Source of the DNA: Chloroflexota bacterium | GTDB taxonomy: Bacteria > Chloroflexota > Anaerolineae > Anaerolineales > Villigracilaceae | Length of the DNA stretch: 37,808 nt | Assembly: GCA_021787595.1 (NCBI GenBank) | Contig: JAJYLQ010000031.1 | Span: 1-37,808 of the forward strand | Direction: 5' to 3' | In this document: piece by piece, positions 25,678-32,211 of the stretch | Layout of the letters: every line of letters starts with the position of its first letter | Numbering within the stretch: position 1 is the stretch's first letter | The notes under the pieces: model-generated | The model's input: the letters and a program-made list of their open reading frames with translations, nothing else | Told to the model about the DNA's origin: nothing | Databases searched by the model: none | Position numbers and translations under genes: made by a program

Positions 25678-26733
25678 ATGGCTACGACACTCCCCATGGC
25701 TGGAACAACTGCCCAGGTGAACCTGGCAGGTCTCGCCAAAAATGATTATCGAGGCGCGCCGACAACGCTGTGCCAGGGCTGCGGGCACAACTCGATTGCG
25801 AATCAAATCATCAGCGCGTTGTTCGAAATGAATGTGGTGCCGGAAAACGTCGTGAAATTCAGCGGCATCGGCTGTTCGAGCAAATCGCCAACCTATTTTC
25901 TGAATCGCTCATTCGGGTTCAACGGCCTGCACGGACGCATGCCGTCCGTCGCGACGGGCGCATTGTTCGGCGATCAATTTCTCAAAGGCATCGGCGTTTC
26001 GGGCGACGGCGACTCGGCCAGCATCGGCATGGGACAGTTCAAACATATCGTCCGCCGCAATGTCAACATGGTCTACATTATCGAGAACAACGGCGTGTAT
26101 GGCTTGACCAAGGGCCAGTTCTCCGCAACTGCCGAAGTGGGTTTGAAGTTGAAGAAGCAGGGAACCAACGAATACATGCCGGTTGACATCTGTATGGAGG
26201 CGCTTGCTTCCAACGCAACGTTTGTAGCGCGTTCGTTCGCAGGCAATCCAAAACAGGTCAAGGAATTGCTGAAGGCCGCGCTCTCGCATAACGGCCTCGC
26301 CGTGCTCGACATCGTCAGCCCGTGTGTGACCTTCAACAATCAAGATACCGCTTTCCATTCTTACACCTGGGGCAAGGATCACGAGGAGCCACTTCACAAT
26401 ATCACTTATGTCGCCCCGCGCAATGAAATCATTCTCGAAGAAGAGATGAAGGAAGGCGAAGTCCGTGAAGTGACCATGCACGACGGTTCGGTGGTCATCC
26501 TGAAGAATCTGGACAAGGACTATAATCCGACCAGCCGCTTCGAGGCTTTGCGCGTGATGGAAGAAGCCGAGCGCAATGGTTGGCTCGTGACCGGATTGCT
26601 TTACGTGGACACGAGCAAACCGTCGCTGACCGAAATGTATAACCTGGTGGATGCTCCGCTCAACCGTCTCGGCGACGCGGACCTTCGGCCGGCTCCCGAT
26701 ATGATGGACAAAGTCAACGCTTTGATGTTCTAA
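25678..26733 (+). CDS. korB: 2-oxoacid:ferredoxin oxidoreductase, beta subunit
   Basis: Thiamine-diphosphate and iron-sulfur subunit, 351 residues. The four cluster cysteines are Cys32, Cys35 (LCQGCGH), Cys66 (GIGCSSKS) and Cys216 (VSPCVTF), with the same spacing as in two-subunit archaeal enzymes. The ThDP motif runs from GDGD (109-112) to ENN (136-138). An ATG at 25672 overlaps the korA stop (ATGA), but AGGAG is only three bases from it. The ATG at 25678 is at normal spacing and gives MATTLPMAG, so it is preferred. No ferredoxin-like delta subunit is encoded nearby, consistent with the two-subunit type. Confidence 0.93.
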   Translation: MATTLPMAGTTAQVNLAGLAKNDYRGAPTTLCQGCGHNSIANQIISALFEMNVVPENVVKFSGIGCSSKSPTYFLNRSFGFNGLHGRMPSVATGALFGDQFLKGIGVSGDGDSASIGMGQFKHIVRRNVNMVYIIENNGVYGLTKGQFSATAEVGLKLKKQGTNEYMPVDICMEALASNATFVARSFAGNPKQVKELLKAALSHNGLAVLDIVSPCVTFNNQDTAFHSYTWGKDHEEPLHNITYVAPRNEIILEEEMKEGEVREVTMHDGSVVILKNLDKDYNPTSRFEALRVMEEAERNGWLVTGLLYVDTSKPSLTEMYNLVDAPLNRLGDADLRPAPDMMDKVNALMF

Positions 26734-26746
26734 CCGTCAAAAAAAA

Positions 26747-26779
26747 ACAGGGCGCACAGTTGAAGGCGCCCTGTTTTTT
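26747..26779. terminator. Bidirectional terminator between korB and the lipoprotein gene
   Basis: A 9-bp GC-rich stem (26747-26755 with 26766-26774), 10-base loop, T tract after it on the plus strand and an A run before it. It can therefore end transcription from both convergent genes. Confidence 0.85.
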
Positions 26780-26782
26780 AAG

Positions 26783-27313
26783 CTATGGCGTCGGCGATGG
26801 AGTGATTGTTGACGTGGGCGTAAACGTCGGCGTAGGCGTCGGCGGCGGATTGAAAATTTGCAGATTGGACAAATCATAGTTCGGGTCAATCTGCAGATCC
26901 TGCTGATAGATCCAGCATGGATCGTGATAGATCGGGTCACTGACGATCCACCAGCCCGGAATGCTTCCCTTGCCAAGCAAAGTTACCCGCGTACCGGTCC
27001 GGATAGCACTCGATACAACATAGACAGGTCCAGGGCCCAGCCAGCATAAAGTATCGTGGATCACCAGCGGATTTTGCGCGGTGGCAGCCGGACTTGGTAT
27101 TGTCGTATCTGTCGGAGAAGGCGCGGGCGTAAATGTCTCCGTCGGAGTAATGGCGGCTTGAGAAGCCGCGGCCTGGGCAGTCAGCGCGGTGAATGTTTCG
27201 ATCACCATCGTTGCAGCGGTCACCGGGCCGCTGGGTGGCGCTCCAATATTGCAAGCCAGGATTGTTGCCAGGAAGAAACCGCAGGCAGGCAAATACAACT
27301 TTCGAGTTTTCAT
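26783..27313 (-). CDS. Lipoprotein with SH3-like region and Thr/Pro-rich ends
   Basis: A 176-residue exported protein. The start at 27313 is set by the ribosome site GGAG and by the signal peptide that follows (a Lys/Arg N-terminus, hydrophobic core and lipobox LATILAC). A longer frame upstream to 27430 is not needed. After an Ala/Thr/Pro-rich linker, the middle part (TLCWLGPGPVYVVSSAI, RVTLLGKGSIPGWWIV) resembles a bacterial SH3 domain that may bind wall or surface ligands. The C-terminus is a PTPTPTFTPT-type tail running to the stop. Two Cys pairs outside the lipobox may form a disulfide. Function unknown; single gene with its own -10 (TATAAT, 27356-27361). Confidence 0.8.
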   Translation of the reverse strand: MKTRKLYLPACGFFLATILACNIGAPPSGPVTAATMVIETFTALTAQAAASQAAITPTETFTPAPSPTDTTIPSPAATAQNPLVIHDTLCWLGPGPVYVVSSAIRTGTRVTLLGKGSIPGWWIVSDPIYHDPCWIYQQDLQIDPNYDLSNLQIFNPPPTPTPTFTPTSTITPSPTP

Positions 27314-27355
27314 ATTGTCTCCAATCCAAATCAGCAAACGAGATTGGCCGGAAAT

Positions 27356-27361
27356 ATTATA
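27356..27361 (-). promoter_or_regulatory. -10 element of the lipoprotein gene
   Basis: TATAAT on the minus strand, 42 bases before the start codon at 27313. The -35 region is not consensus. It shares the short divergent gap with the arfB -10 (27397-27402). Confidence 0.45.
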
Positions 27362-27396
27362 CCAATGGCCGTACGCCCGGGTGTGGCATCTTGTTT

Positions 27397-27402
27397 TATA
27401 CT
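27397..27402 (+). promoter_or_regulatory. -10 element placed for leaderless arfB mRNA
   Basis: TATACT ends six bases before the GTG start of arfB, so transcription would begin at or next to the start codon. The -35 region is poor. No ribosome site precedes the GTG, which agrees with a leaderless message. Confidence 0.4.
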
Positions 27403-27408
27403 TGCGCT

Positions 27409-27831
27409 GTGATCCAGATAACGCCTTCACTTCATATTGACGAACGTGAGCTGACCTTCGACTTCGTCCGCGCCAGCGGGCCGGGCGGGCAAAATGTCAA
27501 CAAAGTCGCGACAGCCGTCCAACTGCGATTCGATATCGCGCGATCGGAATCACTGCCGGCAGAGATCAAGGCGCGGTTATCCAAGATCGCAGGCCAGCGC
27601 GCGACAACAGGCGGAATCCTGCTCATCGAAGCGAAACGCTTTCGAACGCAGGAACAAAACCGCGAGGATGCGATGCGGCGATTCAGCGAGCTGGTGCGGA
27701 AAGCGTCAACGAAGCCAAAGCCTCGACGAAAAACGAGGCCGACCGCGGCGTCCAGAGAGAAGCGGCTTCAAATCAAAAAGCGCAGAGGAGAAATCAAGCG
27801 GTCGCGTTACAAAACGCGCGAAGGTGTCTGA
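27409..27831 (+). CDS. arfB: Alternative ribosome-rescue factor ArfB (peptidyl-tRNA hydrolase)
   Basis: Rescues ribosomes stalled at mRNA ends by hydrolysing peptidyl-tRNA. The 140-residue protein has the release-factor GGQ motif (SGPGGQNVNKV, Gly26-Gln28) and the domain continues through QLRFDIARSESLPAEIKARL and KRFRTQEQNREDA. The basic C-terminal tail (KPKPRRKTRPTAASREKRLQ onward) is the part that enters the empty mRNA channel in known ArfB. I start it at GTG 27409, which gives the standard N-terminus; an open frame reaching back to 27193 is not part of the gene. No ribosome site is present (see the -10 element just upstream). Confidence 0.93.
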   Translation: MIQITPSLHIDERELTFDFVRASGPGGQNVNKVATAVQLRFDIARSESLPAEIKARLSKIAGQRATTGGILLIEAKRFRTQEQNREDAMRRFSELVRKASTKPKPRRKTRPTAASREKRLQIKKRRGEIKRSRYKTREGV

Positions 27832-27856
27832 TTGCGAATTCGATCAACGCGTCAGA

Positions 27857-27862
27857 TATAAT
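27857..27862 (+). promoter_or_regulatory. -10 element placed for leaderless EamA mRNA
   Basis: A consensus TATAAT ends seven bases before the ATG at 27870. TTGCGA (27832-27837) could act as -35 with long spacing. No real ribosome site is seen between them, so a leaderless or nearly leaderless transcript is likely. Confidence 0.5.
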
Positions 27863-27869
27863 CGGGCGG

Positions 27870-28748
27870 ATGACAAACGGACAATTTCTTCGCGGACTTT
27901 TTTCTGGATTGGCGGCGGCTTCCATTTGGGGCGGAATGTACGTTGTGAGCAAAGTGGTGCTCGACGTGATTCCTCCATTCACGCTGTTGACCCTGCGTTT
28001 ATTGCTCGGCATTCTTGCGCTTGGAATCGTGATCGCGTTTCGCCCCCAACCCATTTTGACAAGACAACAAATCTGGAATATTTTTGGGGTCGGTGTGGTG
28101 GGATACGGAATCTCGCTCGCGTTTCAATTCGTCGGCACGAAACTTTCGACCGCATCCAACGGCTCGCTCGTGACTTCAGCCACGCCAGCCTTCGTTTTAC
28201 TTTTCGCTCCCTTTCTGCTGAACGAAAAGCCAACGGCGCGGCGCGTGATTGCATTGATCATTTCCACATTGGGCGTGGCTGCAGTGATTGACCCGCGCAC
28301 AGCCGAATTATCGCCGGCTTTATTTTGGGGAAACATGTCGCTGTTGGCCGCCGCGCTGACCTGGGCATTGTATTCGGTGCTGGTCCGCAAAGTCACGCAG
28401 ACGGCGGATGTCTTCACGCCAACCGCGATCATGCTGGCAGGCGGACTGCCATCGAGCATTTTGTTCAGCGCGTGGGAAATCAAAACACAGGGAATCGGTT
28501 CGATCACCCCCGGCATCATCGGCGGGATTTTGTTCCTGGGAATCATCTCCACCGCCATTGCGATGTTCCTTTGGAATTACGCGTTTGCGGAATTGCCTGC
28601 GGCGGTCGCCTCGCTGACGTTTTTCGCGCAGCCTGTCGTCGGGATTTTGTTGGGGGCTATTTTTCTCGGAGAAAAAATCACACCGCTGTTTTTATTCGGC
28701 GGCGTGCTGATTGGAATTGGATTGGTGATTGCGAGCCGCGAAAGCTAG
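27870..28748 (+). CDS. EamA-family (DMT) transporter
   Basis: Inner-membrane carrier of 292 residues with ten predicted helices in two EamA repeats of five. Repeat 1 starts with FSGLAAASIWGGMYVVSKVVL and repeat 2 near FWGNMSLLAAALTWALYSVLV. The loop after helix 4 (FLLNEKPTARRVIAL) and its repeat-2 counterpart (FLGEKITPLFLFGGVLI) are family hallmarks. Substrates in this superfamily are amino acids, nucleobases or other metabolites; none can be named here. It is 38 bases after arfB with its own TATAAT. A REP-like repeat follows. Confidence 0.9.
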   Translation: MTNGQFLRGLFSGLAAASIWGGMYVVSKVVLDVIPPFTLLTLRLLLGILALGIVIAFRPQPILTRQQIWNIFGVGVVGYGISLAFQFVGTKLSTASNGSLVTSATPAFVLLFAPFLLNEKPTARRVIALIISTLGVAAVIDPRTAELSPALFWGNMSLLAAALTWALYSVLVRKVTQTADVFTPTAIMLAGGLPSSILFSAWEIKTQGIGSITPGIIGGILFLGIISTAIAMFLWNYAFAELPAAVASLTFFAQPVVGILLGAIFLGEKITPLFLFGGVLIGIGLVIASRES

Positions 28749-28756
28749 ATTCAAAT

Positions 28757-28838
28757 GTCATTGCGAGGAGGCGCCGCAACGAAGCAATCTCCCGTGAAAC
28801 CAGGAGACTGCTTTGAGAAGAACACTCTCGCAGCGACA
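28757..28838. repeat. REP-like inverted repeat element
   Basis: About 82 bases between the EamA gene and the FAD oxidoreductase gene. It starts GTCATTGCGAG and ends with CTCGCAGCGAC, its imperfect complement. A second inner pair (GAAGCAATCTCC and GGAGACTGCTTT) makes a long hairpin. The GTCATTGCGAG...GAAGCAATCTC core is, as I recall, widely dispersed in bacterial genomes. It may also act as a terminator region between the convergent genes. Confidence 0.75.
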
Positions 28839-28847
28839 TATATGTAA

Positions 28848-30227
28848 TCAAAGCTGCCCGCTCTCGCCCAAAAATTCCAATTGCTTTTGATATTCGGGAT
28901 CATCATAACGCGCCAATGAAAACGCGGCCGCGTATGATGGCAATGTCGTCCCTGCGATGTGAGCCGCGAGCAAATCCCCTGCCCCGCACGCGGACATGAT
29001 CCCGTAACCGGACGCCGCGCCGATCACGTACGCACCTTCGACCGGCAGCGGCCCAACCAACAGACGATTCTCGCGCGTCCGGGTGTAATAGCCGCCGTCG
29101 AGTTGCGGCTTCGGCATCTTGTTGAAATACTGTTTTAGCGCGGGCAGCATCGCTGACATGCCGCGCATGGCAATCTCTGGATATTGATCGTCGAGCGGCG
29201 TCGGGAACGTCGGCTCGATGAGGCGCGTCTTGTACTCCCACAACATCAAAATCGTCTGGCTGTCGCCCGCGCCTTCAGGACGTGTGTGCGCGCCCGCGGG
29301 AAACGGCTCGGTCAACCATTTTGTTTCGTCGTCGCTGGCAAGCGCTTCGCGTTCATCATCCATCCATGGCAATAATTGCGGATCATCCCAAATCAACAGC
29401 GGCGCATCGCGGCCAACAATTCCAAGCGAATCTTTGAACGCGACCTTCAAATGCAATTCGGTGTAAACAGGAATTTCAACGCCGAGCATTTTGCCAACTT
29501 GTTTAAGATATGGCCCCGCGGCATTGACAAAGATCGGACATTCGACGCGTTCGCCATTGCTCAGCTTGACACCGGCGACGCGATGGCTGGTCACATCAAC
29601 ACCATCCACGCGCGCCGATTCAAACTCGACGCCGAGGCGGCGCGCCGTTTCGAGGAGAACCATGCCCATCTGTTGAGCGCTCAGCCAGCCTGCGCGTCGG
29701 GCGTGTAACGCGGCAACGGCTTTATCGGTCAAATAAGGAAAATATTTTCGGATGAGTTCGCCGCCAAGCAAAATGTCCGCACCGGGAGGTTCGTCACGAA
29801 AACCTTCGGGACGCGCAGGTTGGTATGATGAATTGTCCGACAAATGAATTCTCAATTGTCCCGCGCCCAAGCTTGGAGCGGCGCCCTGAGCGAGTCGAAG
29901 GGTCCGGTTTGAACGCTCGATCAAATTGGGGATTTTGCTTTCGTCCGCGGTCACGTACAAATAGCCGCGTCGGTTCATGTGGAAGACATTCCCGCTTTCG
30001 TCGGCGAGCTGCTCCATCAAATCAATCGAGCGATTCATCAGCGCCAGCATCCCGGCATCGGGCCACCAGTTGCGATAACATTCCGTGGAACGGTCGCTGG
30101 TGAGCGTAAGCGGCGCGTGTTCATCCACCAATAAAATATCCTTGACGCCGGCCCTGGCAAGATAATACGCCGCGCTGACACCGAGAATGCCCGCGCCGCA
30201 AAGGACGACTTGATGCCCGCGCGTCAT
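28848..30227 (-). CDS. FAD-dependent oxidoreductase (DAO/sarcosine oxidase type)
   Basis: A 459-residue flavoenzyme that probably oxidises a primary or secondary amine or amino acid. The Rossmann FAD motif is at the N-terminus (VVLCGAGILGVSAAYYLARAG), followed by the acidic ribose-binding end (LLVDEHA). The C-terminal FAD loop reads YVIGAASGYGIMSACGAGDLLA. Residues about 105-120 (RTLRLAQGAAPSLGAGQ) are encoded by a dispersed palindromic repeat inserted in frame (29884-29902). The active-site loop should tolerate it, but this is unproven. It overlaps the stop of the glutaredoxin gene (ATGA), so the two are coupled. Substrate unknown. Confidence 0.88.
   Translation of the reverse strand: MTRGHQVVLCGAGILGVSAAYYLARAGVKDILLVDEHAPLTLTSDRSTECYRNWWPDAGMLALMNRSIDLMEQLADESGNVFHMNRRGYLYVTADESKIPNLIERSNRTLRLAQGAAPSLGAGQLRIHLSDNSSYQPARPEGFRDEPPGADILLGGELIRKYFPYLTDKAVAALHARRAGWLSAQQMGMVLLETARRLGVEFESARVDGVDVTSHRVAGVKLSNGERVECPIFVNAAGPYLKQVGKMLGVEIPVYTELHLKVAFKDSLGIVGRDAPLLIWDDPQLLPWMDDEREALASDDETKWLTEPFPAGAHTRPEGAGDSQTILMLWEYKTRLIEPTFPTPLDDQYPEIAMRGMSAMLPALKQYFNKMPKPQLDGGYYTRTRENRLLVGPLPVEGAYVIGAASGYGIMSACGAGDLLAAHIAGTTLPSYAAAFSLARYDDPEYQKQLEFLGESGQL
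29884..29902. repeat. Dispersed palindromic repeat inside the FAD oxidoreductase gene
   Basis: CCCTGAGCGAGTCGAAGGG, an imperfect palindrome. CCCTTCGACTCGCTCAGGG-type sequences are, from general knowledge, very common dispersed repeats in environmental bacteria. Here it lies inside a coding frame without breaking it and encodes the LRLAQGA-like peptide. Confidence 0.7.
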
Positions 30228-30487
30228 GATTGGAATCTTGCGGTTAGCTCATCCGATGACGGCTCGACCATTTTCGAACCGTCGGGAAATAGAATGGTTG
30301 GAACGCTGCGAAAGCCGTCGTTGAGCTGTTTGACGAATTCGGCGGCATGCAGGTTTTCATCAATGTCAATGTTGATGTGGGGAATTTGATTCTGCGCGAG
30401 GAACGCTTTGGCGCGTTTGCAGTCGGGGCACCACTTTACGGAATATACTACGATTTGAGTTGGACGATCAGTGCAGCAATCTGTCAT
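30224..30487 (-). CDS. Glutaredoxin-like protein (CPDC type)
   Basis: An 87-residue thioredoxin-fold reductant. The active site is WCPDCKRAKAFL (Cys20, Cys23), followed by the NIDIDE strand and the cis-Pro segment SVPTILFPDG. This is the mycoredoxin/NrdH-like group rather than classic glutaredoxin. The start at 30487 has a GAGG ribosome site; a longer in-frame ATG at 30505 does not. Two extra cysteines follow the initiator Met (MTDCC). It is about half identical to the first 90 residues of the Grx-TrxR fusion at 30699-31916, so the two are recent paralogues. It couples to the FAD oxidoreductase gene. Confidence 0.9.
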   Translation of the reverse strand: MTDCCTDRPTQIVVYSVKWCPDCKRAKAFLAQNQIPHINIDIDENLHAAEFVKQLNDGFRSVPTILFPDGSKMVEPSSDELTARFQS

Positions 30488-30509
30488 GTTGACCTCGTTG
30501 AGCAATCAT

Positions 30510-30550
30510 CCGCAGATTACACAGATTCACGCAGGAGAAAAAATCTGCGG
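30510..30550. repeat. CCGCAGATT-type inverted repeat
   Basis: CCGCAGATT at 30510-30518 pairs with AATCTGCGG at 30542-30550. The inner part CGCAGATTACACAGATT is a repeat widely seen in environmental genomes; a related GCGGATTACACGGATG fragment occurs near 32121-32139. Confidence 0.55.
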
Positions 30551-30577
30551 AATTAGCTTGAGTTTATTTGGGTGAGG

Positions 30578-30607
30578 CGCGTCGAGCGAGGTATTATCTC
30601 GCTCGAC
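30578..30607. repeat. Second copy of the GCGRGATAATA palindrome
   Basis: GTCGAGCGAG (30581-30590) and CTCGCTCGAC (30598-30607) form a perfect 10-bp stem around GTATTAT. Its reverse complement matches the efp-leader palindrome (15224-15240) over the core GCGRGATAATAYCYCGCTC. Confidence 0.7.
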
Positions 30608-30654
30608 CGCGTGTCTGCAATGAATTATCGCATGAGCGGCCTGCGAAGGCAAAA

Positions 30655-30686
30655 ACAAATGGCACGATTCGATCCCTGCCATTTGT
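30655..30686 (-). terminator. Rho-independent terminator of the Grx-TrxR gene
   Basis: Perfect 10-bp stem ACAAATGGCA / TGCCATTTGT with a 12-base loop. On the minus strand it is followed by TTTTTGCC, 13 bases beyond the stop codon. Confidence 0.85.
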
Positions 30687-30698
30687 CATTGTTTGAGT

Positions 30699-31916
30699 CT
30701 ATTCGCCGAGCGATTTCAGGTATTCGCGGATTGCCAGCGCCGCCGACGCTCCCTCGCCCGCTGCAGATGCCGCCTGCTTGGTCGAGCCGGAGCGAACGTC
30801 GCCCGCCACAAACACGCCGGGGATGCTCGTCATCATGTGCGGCGCTTTGACGAAGCCGCGTTCGTCGAGTTCAGCTTTTTCTTCGAGCAGATCATTGTTG
30901 GGCATCACACCAATGAAAACAAAGACGCCATCGTAATGAGCCTCTTTTTCTTCGCCGGTTGACAGGTCTTTCAAGATAACCGCTTCCAACTTGTTTTTGC
31001 CACGCAGCTCGCGGATGGCGTGATTCAGAATCACGCGCATGTTCGATTTTTCCGCGACCTTTTCCCGCAGAATTTTGCTGGCTTTGGGTTCCGGCGAATG
31101 GACGAGGATGTCCACTTGCGATGCGAATTTGGTCAGGAATAAGCCTTCCTCGAATCCGCTGTTGCCGCCGCCGACCACCAGAATCTTCCTGCCTTTATAA
31201 AAGGCGCCGTCGCACGTGGCGCAGAAATGCACGTTGACACCGATCAATTCGTCTTCGCCGGGGATGTTCATGCGGCGATAACGCGCGCCGGTCGCCAGCA
31301 AGATCGCTTTGCTGTGATAATGCGCATCCGAGCCAGTCTCAGCGAAATGATACTGGCCGTCATGGTCAATCGCATTGACTTCCTGCGCCTGCAAGATTTC
31401 CACGCCGAACTTGCGCGCCTGGCGTCCGAGGCGTTCGGCAAATTCTCCGCCGGAGATTCCTTCGTCGAAGCCGGGAAAATTATCCAGCGTTTGCGTGATG
31501 CCGGCCTGCCCGCCGAGTCCCGCCTTCTCGATGACCAGCACATCGAGTCCTTCACGCGCCAAATACAAGGCGGACGTCAAACCTGCCGGTCCGCCGCCGA
31601 TCACGATCGTGTCATAATAAGAATGCCGGGCGCTGGTTTTAAGTCCAAGCTTTTGCGCAAGCTGCGCGTTGGACGGCTCGACCAGAATCCCGCCGTCGGG
31701 GAAAATAATGGTCGGGATGACACGCTTTCCATCATTGATCTTTTCGACGAACGCCACGCTCTTCGCATCTTCGTCAATATCCACATTGTTGTATTGAACG
31801 CGCTGCTCGCCGAAGAATTTCTTGGCGCGTTTGCAGTCCGGGCACCAGACCGCGCCGTAAACCATGATGGAGGAAGGCTTCAAATTATAAAGGTCGCCGC
31901 TTGTTTTCCGCGCCAT
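30699..31916 (-). CDS. Glutaredoxin-thioredoxin reductase fusion
   Basis: A 405-residue cytosolic flavoprotein joining an N-terminal glutaredoxin domain to thioredoxin reductase. Residues 1-92 carry WCPDCKRAKKF (Cys25, Cys28) and VIPTIIFPDG. Residues 100-405 are TrxR: FAD motif GGGPAG (107-112), redox pair FCATCDG (Cys232, Cys235), NADPH motif GGGNSG (249-254) and the C-terminal VFVAGDVRSG. The fusion should pass electrons from NADPH through FAD and the CATC pair to the attached CPDC site. A ribosome site (GGAGAG) and a clear terminator mark it as a single-gene transcript. Confidence 0.95.
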   Translation of the reverse strand: MARKTSGDLYNLKPSSIMVYGAVWCPDCKRAKKFFGEQRVQYNNVDIDEDAKSVAFVEKINDGKRVIPTIIFPDGGILVEPSNAQLAQKLGLKTSARHSYYDTIVIGGGPAGLTSALYLAREGLDVLVIEKAGLGGQAGITQTLDNFPGFDEGISGGEFAERLGRQARKFGVEILQAQEVNAIDHDGQYHFAETGSDAHYHSKAILLATGARYRRMNIPGEDELIGVNVHFCATCDGAFYKGRKILVVGGGNSGFEEGLFLTKFASQVDILVHSPEPKASKILREKVAEKSNMRVILNHAIRELRGKNKLEAVILKDLSTGEEKEAHYDGVFVFIGVMPNNDLLEEKAELDERGFVKAPHMMTSIPGVFVAGDVRSGSTKQAASAAGEGASAALAIREYLKSLGE

Positions 31917-32211
31917 GATGTCTCTCCTATGCAGGCATAGATAACGATGATCTGCGAGTTCTTACAAGGAGATTGCGTAAGGGCGCAAGATCTTGCGTCC
32001 TTACCTGGCCCGCTCTTTTGCGGCGCGCTCGAGGATTTGGAATCCACCCTCCATCAGACGCTCCAACGCATAGGAAAAATTGAAGAAATGCTCAACGAAG
32101 TTTTGCTGGATGCAAATAAAGAAAGCGGATTACACGGATGAATCTATTGCAAGAACTGATTTAAACACAGCACTGAAAGAACATGGCGCACAGGCTACCT
32201 ACAGCAGTGCT
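31917..32211. other. Intergenic DNA with palindromic repeat
   Basis: About 295 bases between two minus-strand genes. It holds the 28-base palindrome 31977-32004 and, near 32121, a GCGGATTACACGGATG repeat fragment. A 64-codon plus-strand frame (31947-32141) runs through both repeats; its end (HQTLQRIGKIEEMLNEVL) looks like a helix but has no start signal, so I do not call a gene. Confidence 0.5.
31977..32004. repeat. 28-base near-perfect palindrome
   Basis: Left arm GTAAGGGCGCAAGA and right arm TCTTGCGTCCTTAC complement each other except for one pair. It is of the same general build as the other dispersed palindromes in the window (GC arms, AT centre) but has a different sequence. Confidence 0.65.

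Noticed and set aside
27193-27408. Long N-terminal extension of arfB
   Set aside because: It covers the divergent lipoprotein gene and both -10 elements; the GTG at 27409 gives the normal ArfB N-terminus.
30510-30610. Clustered inverted repeats suggesting a CRISPR array
   Set aside because: The repeats differ in sequence and spacing and there are no regular spacers or cas genes.
31947-32141. A 64-codon plus-strand frame ending in a helical stretch (TLQRIGKIEEMLNEVL)
   Set aside because: It runs through the 31977-32004 palindrome and a dispersed repeat fragment and has no start signals; perhaps a gene remnant, but not supportable.
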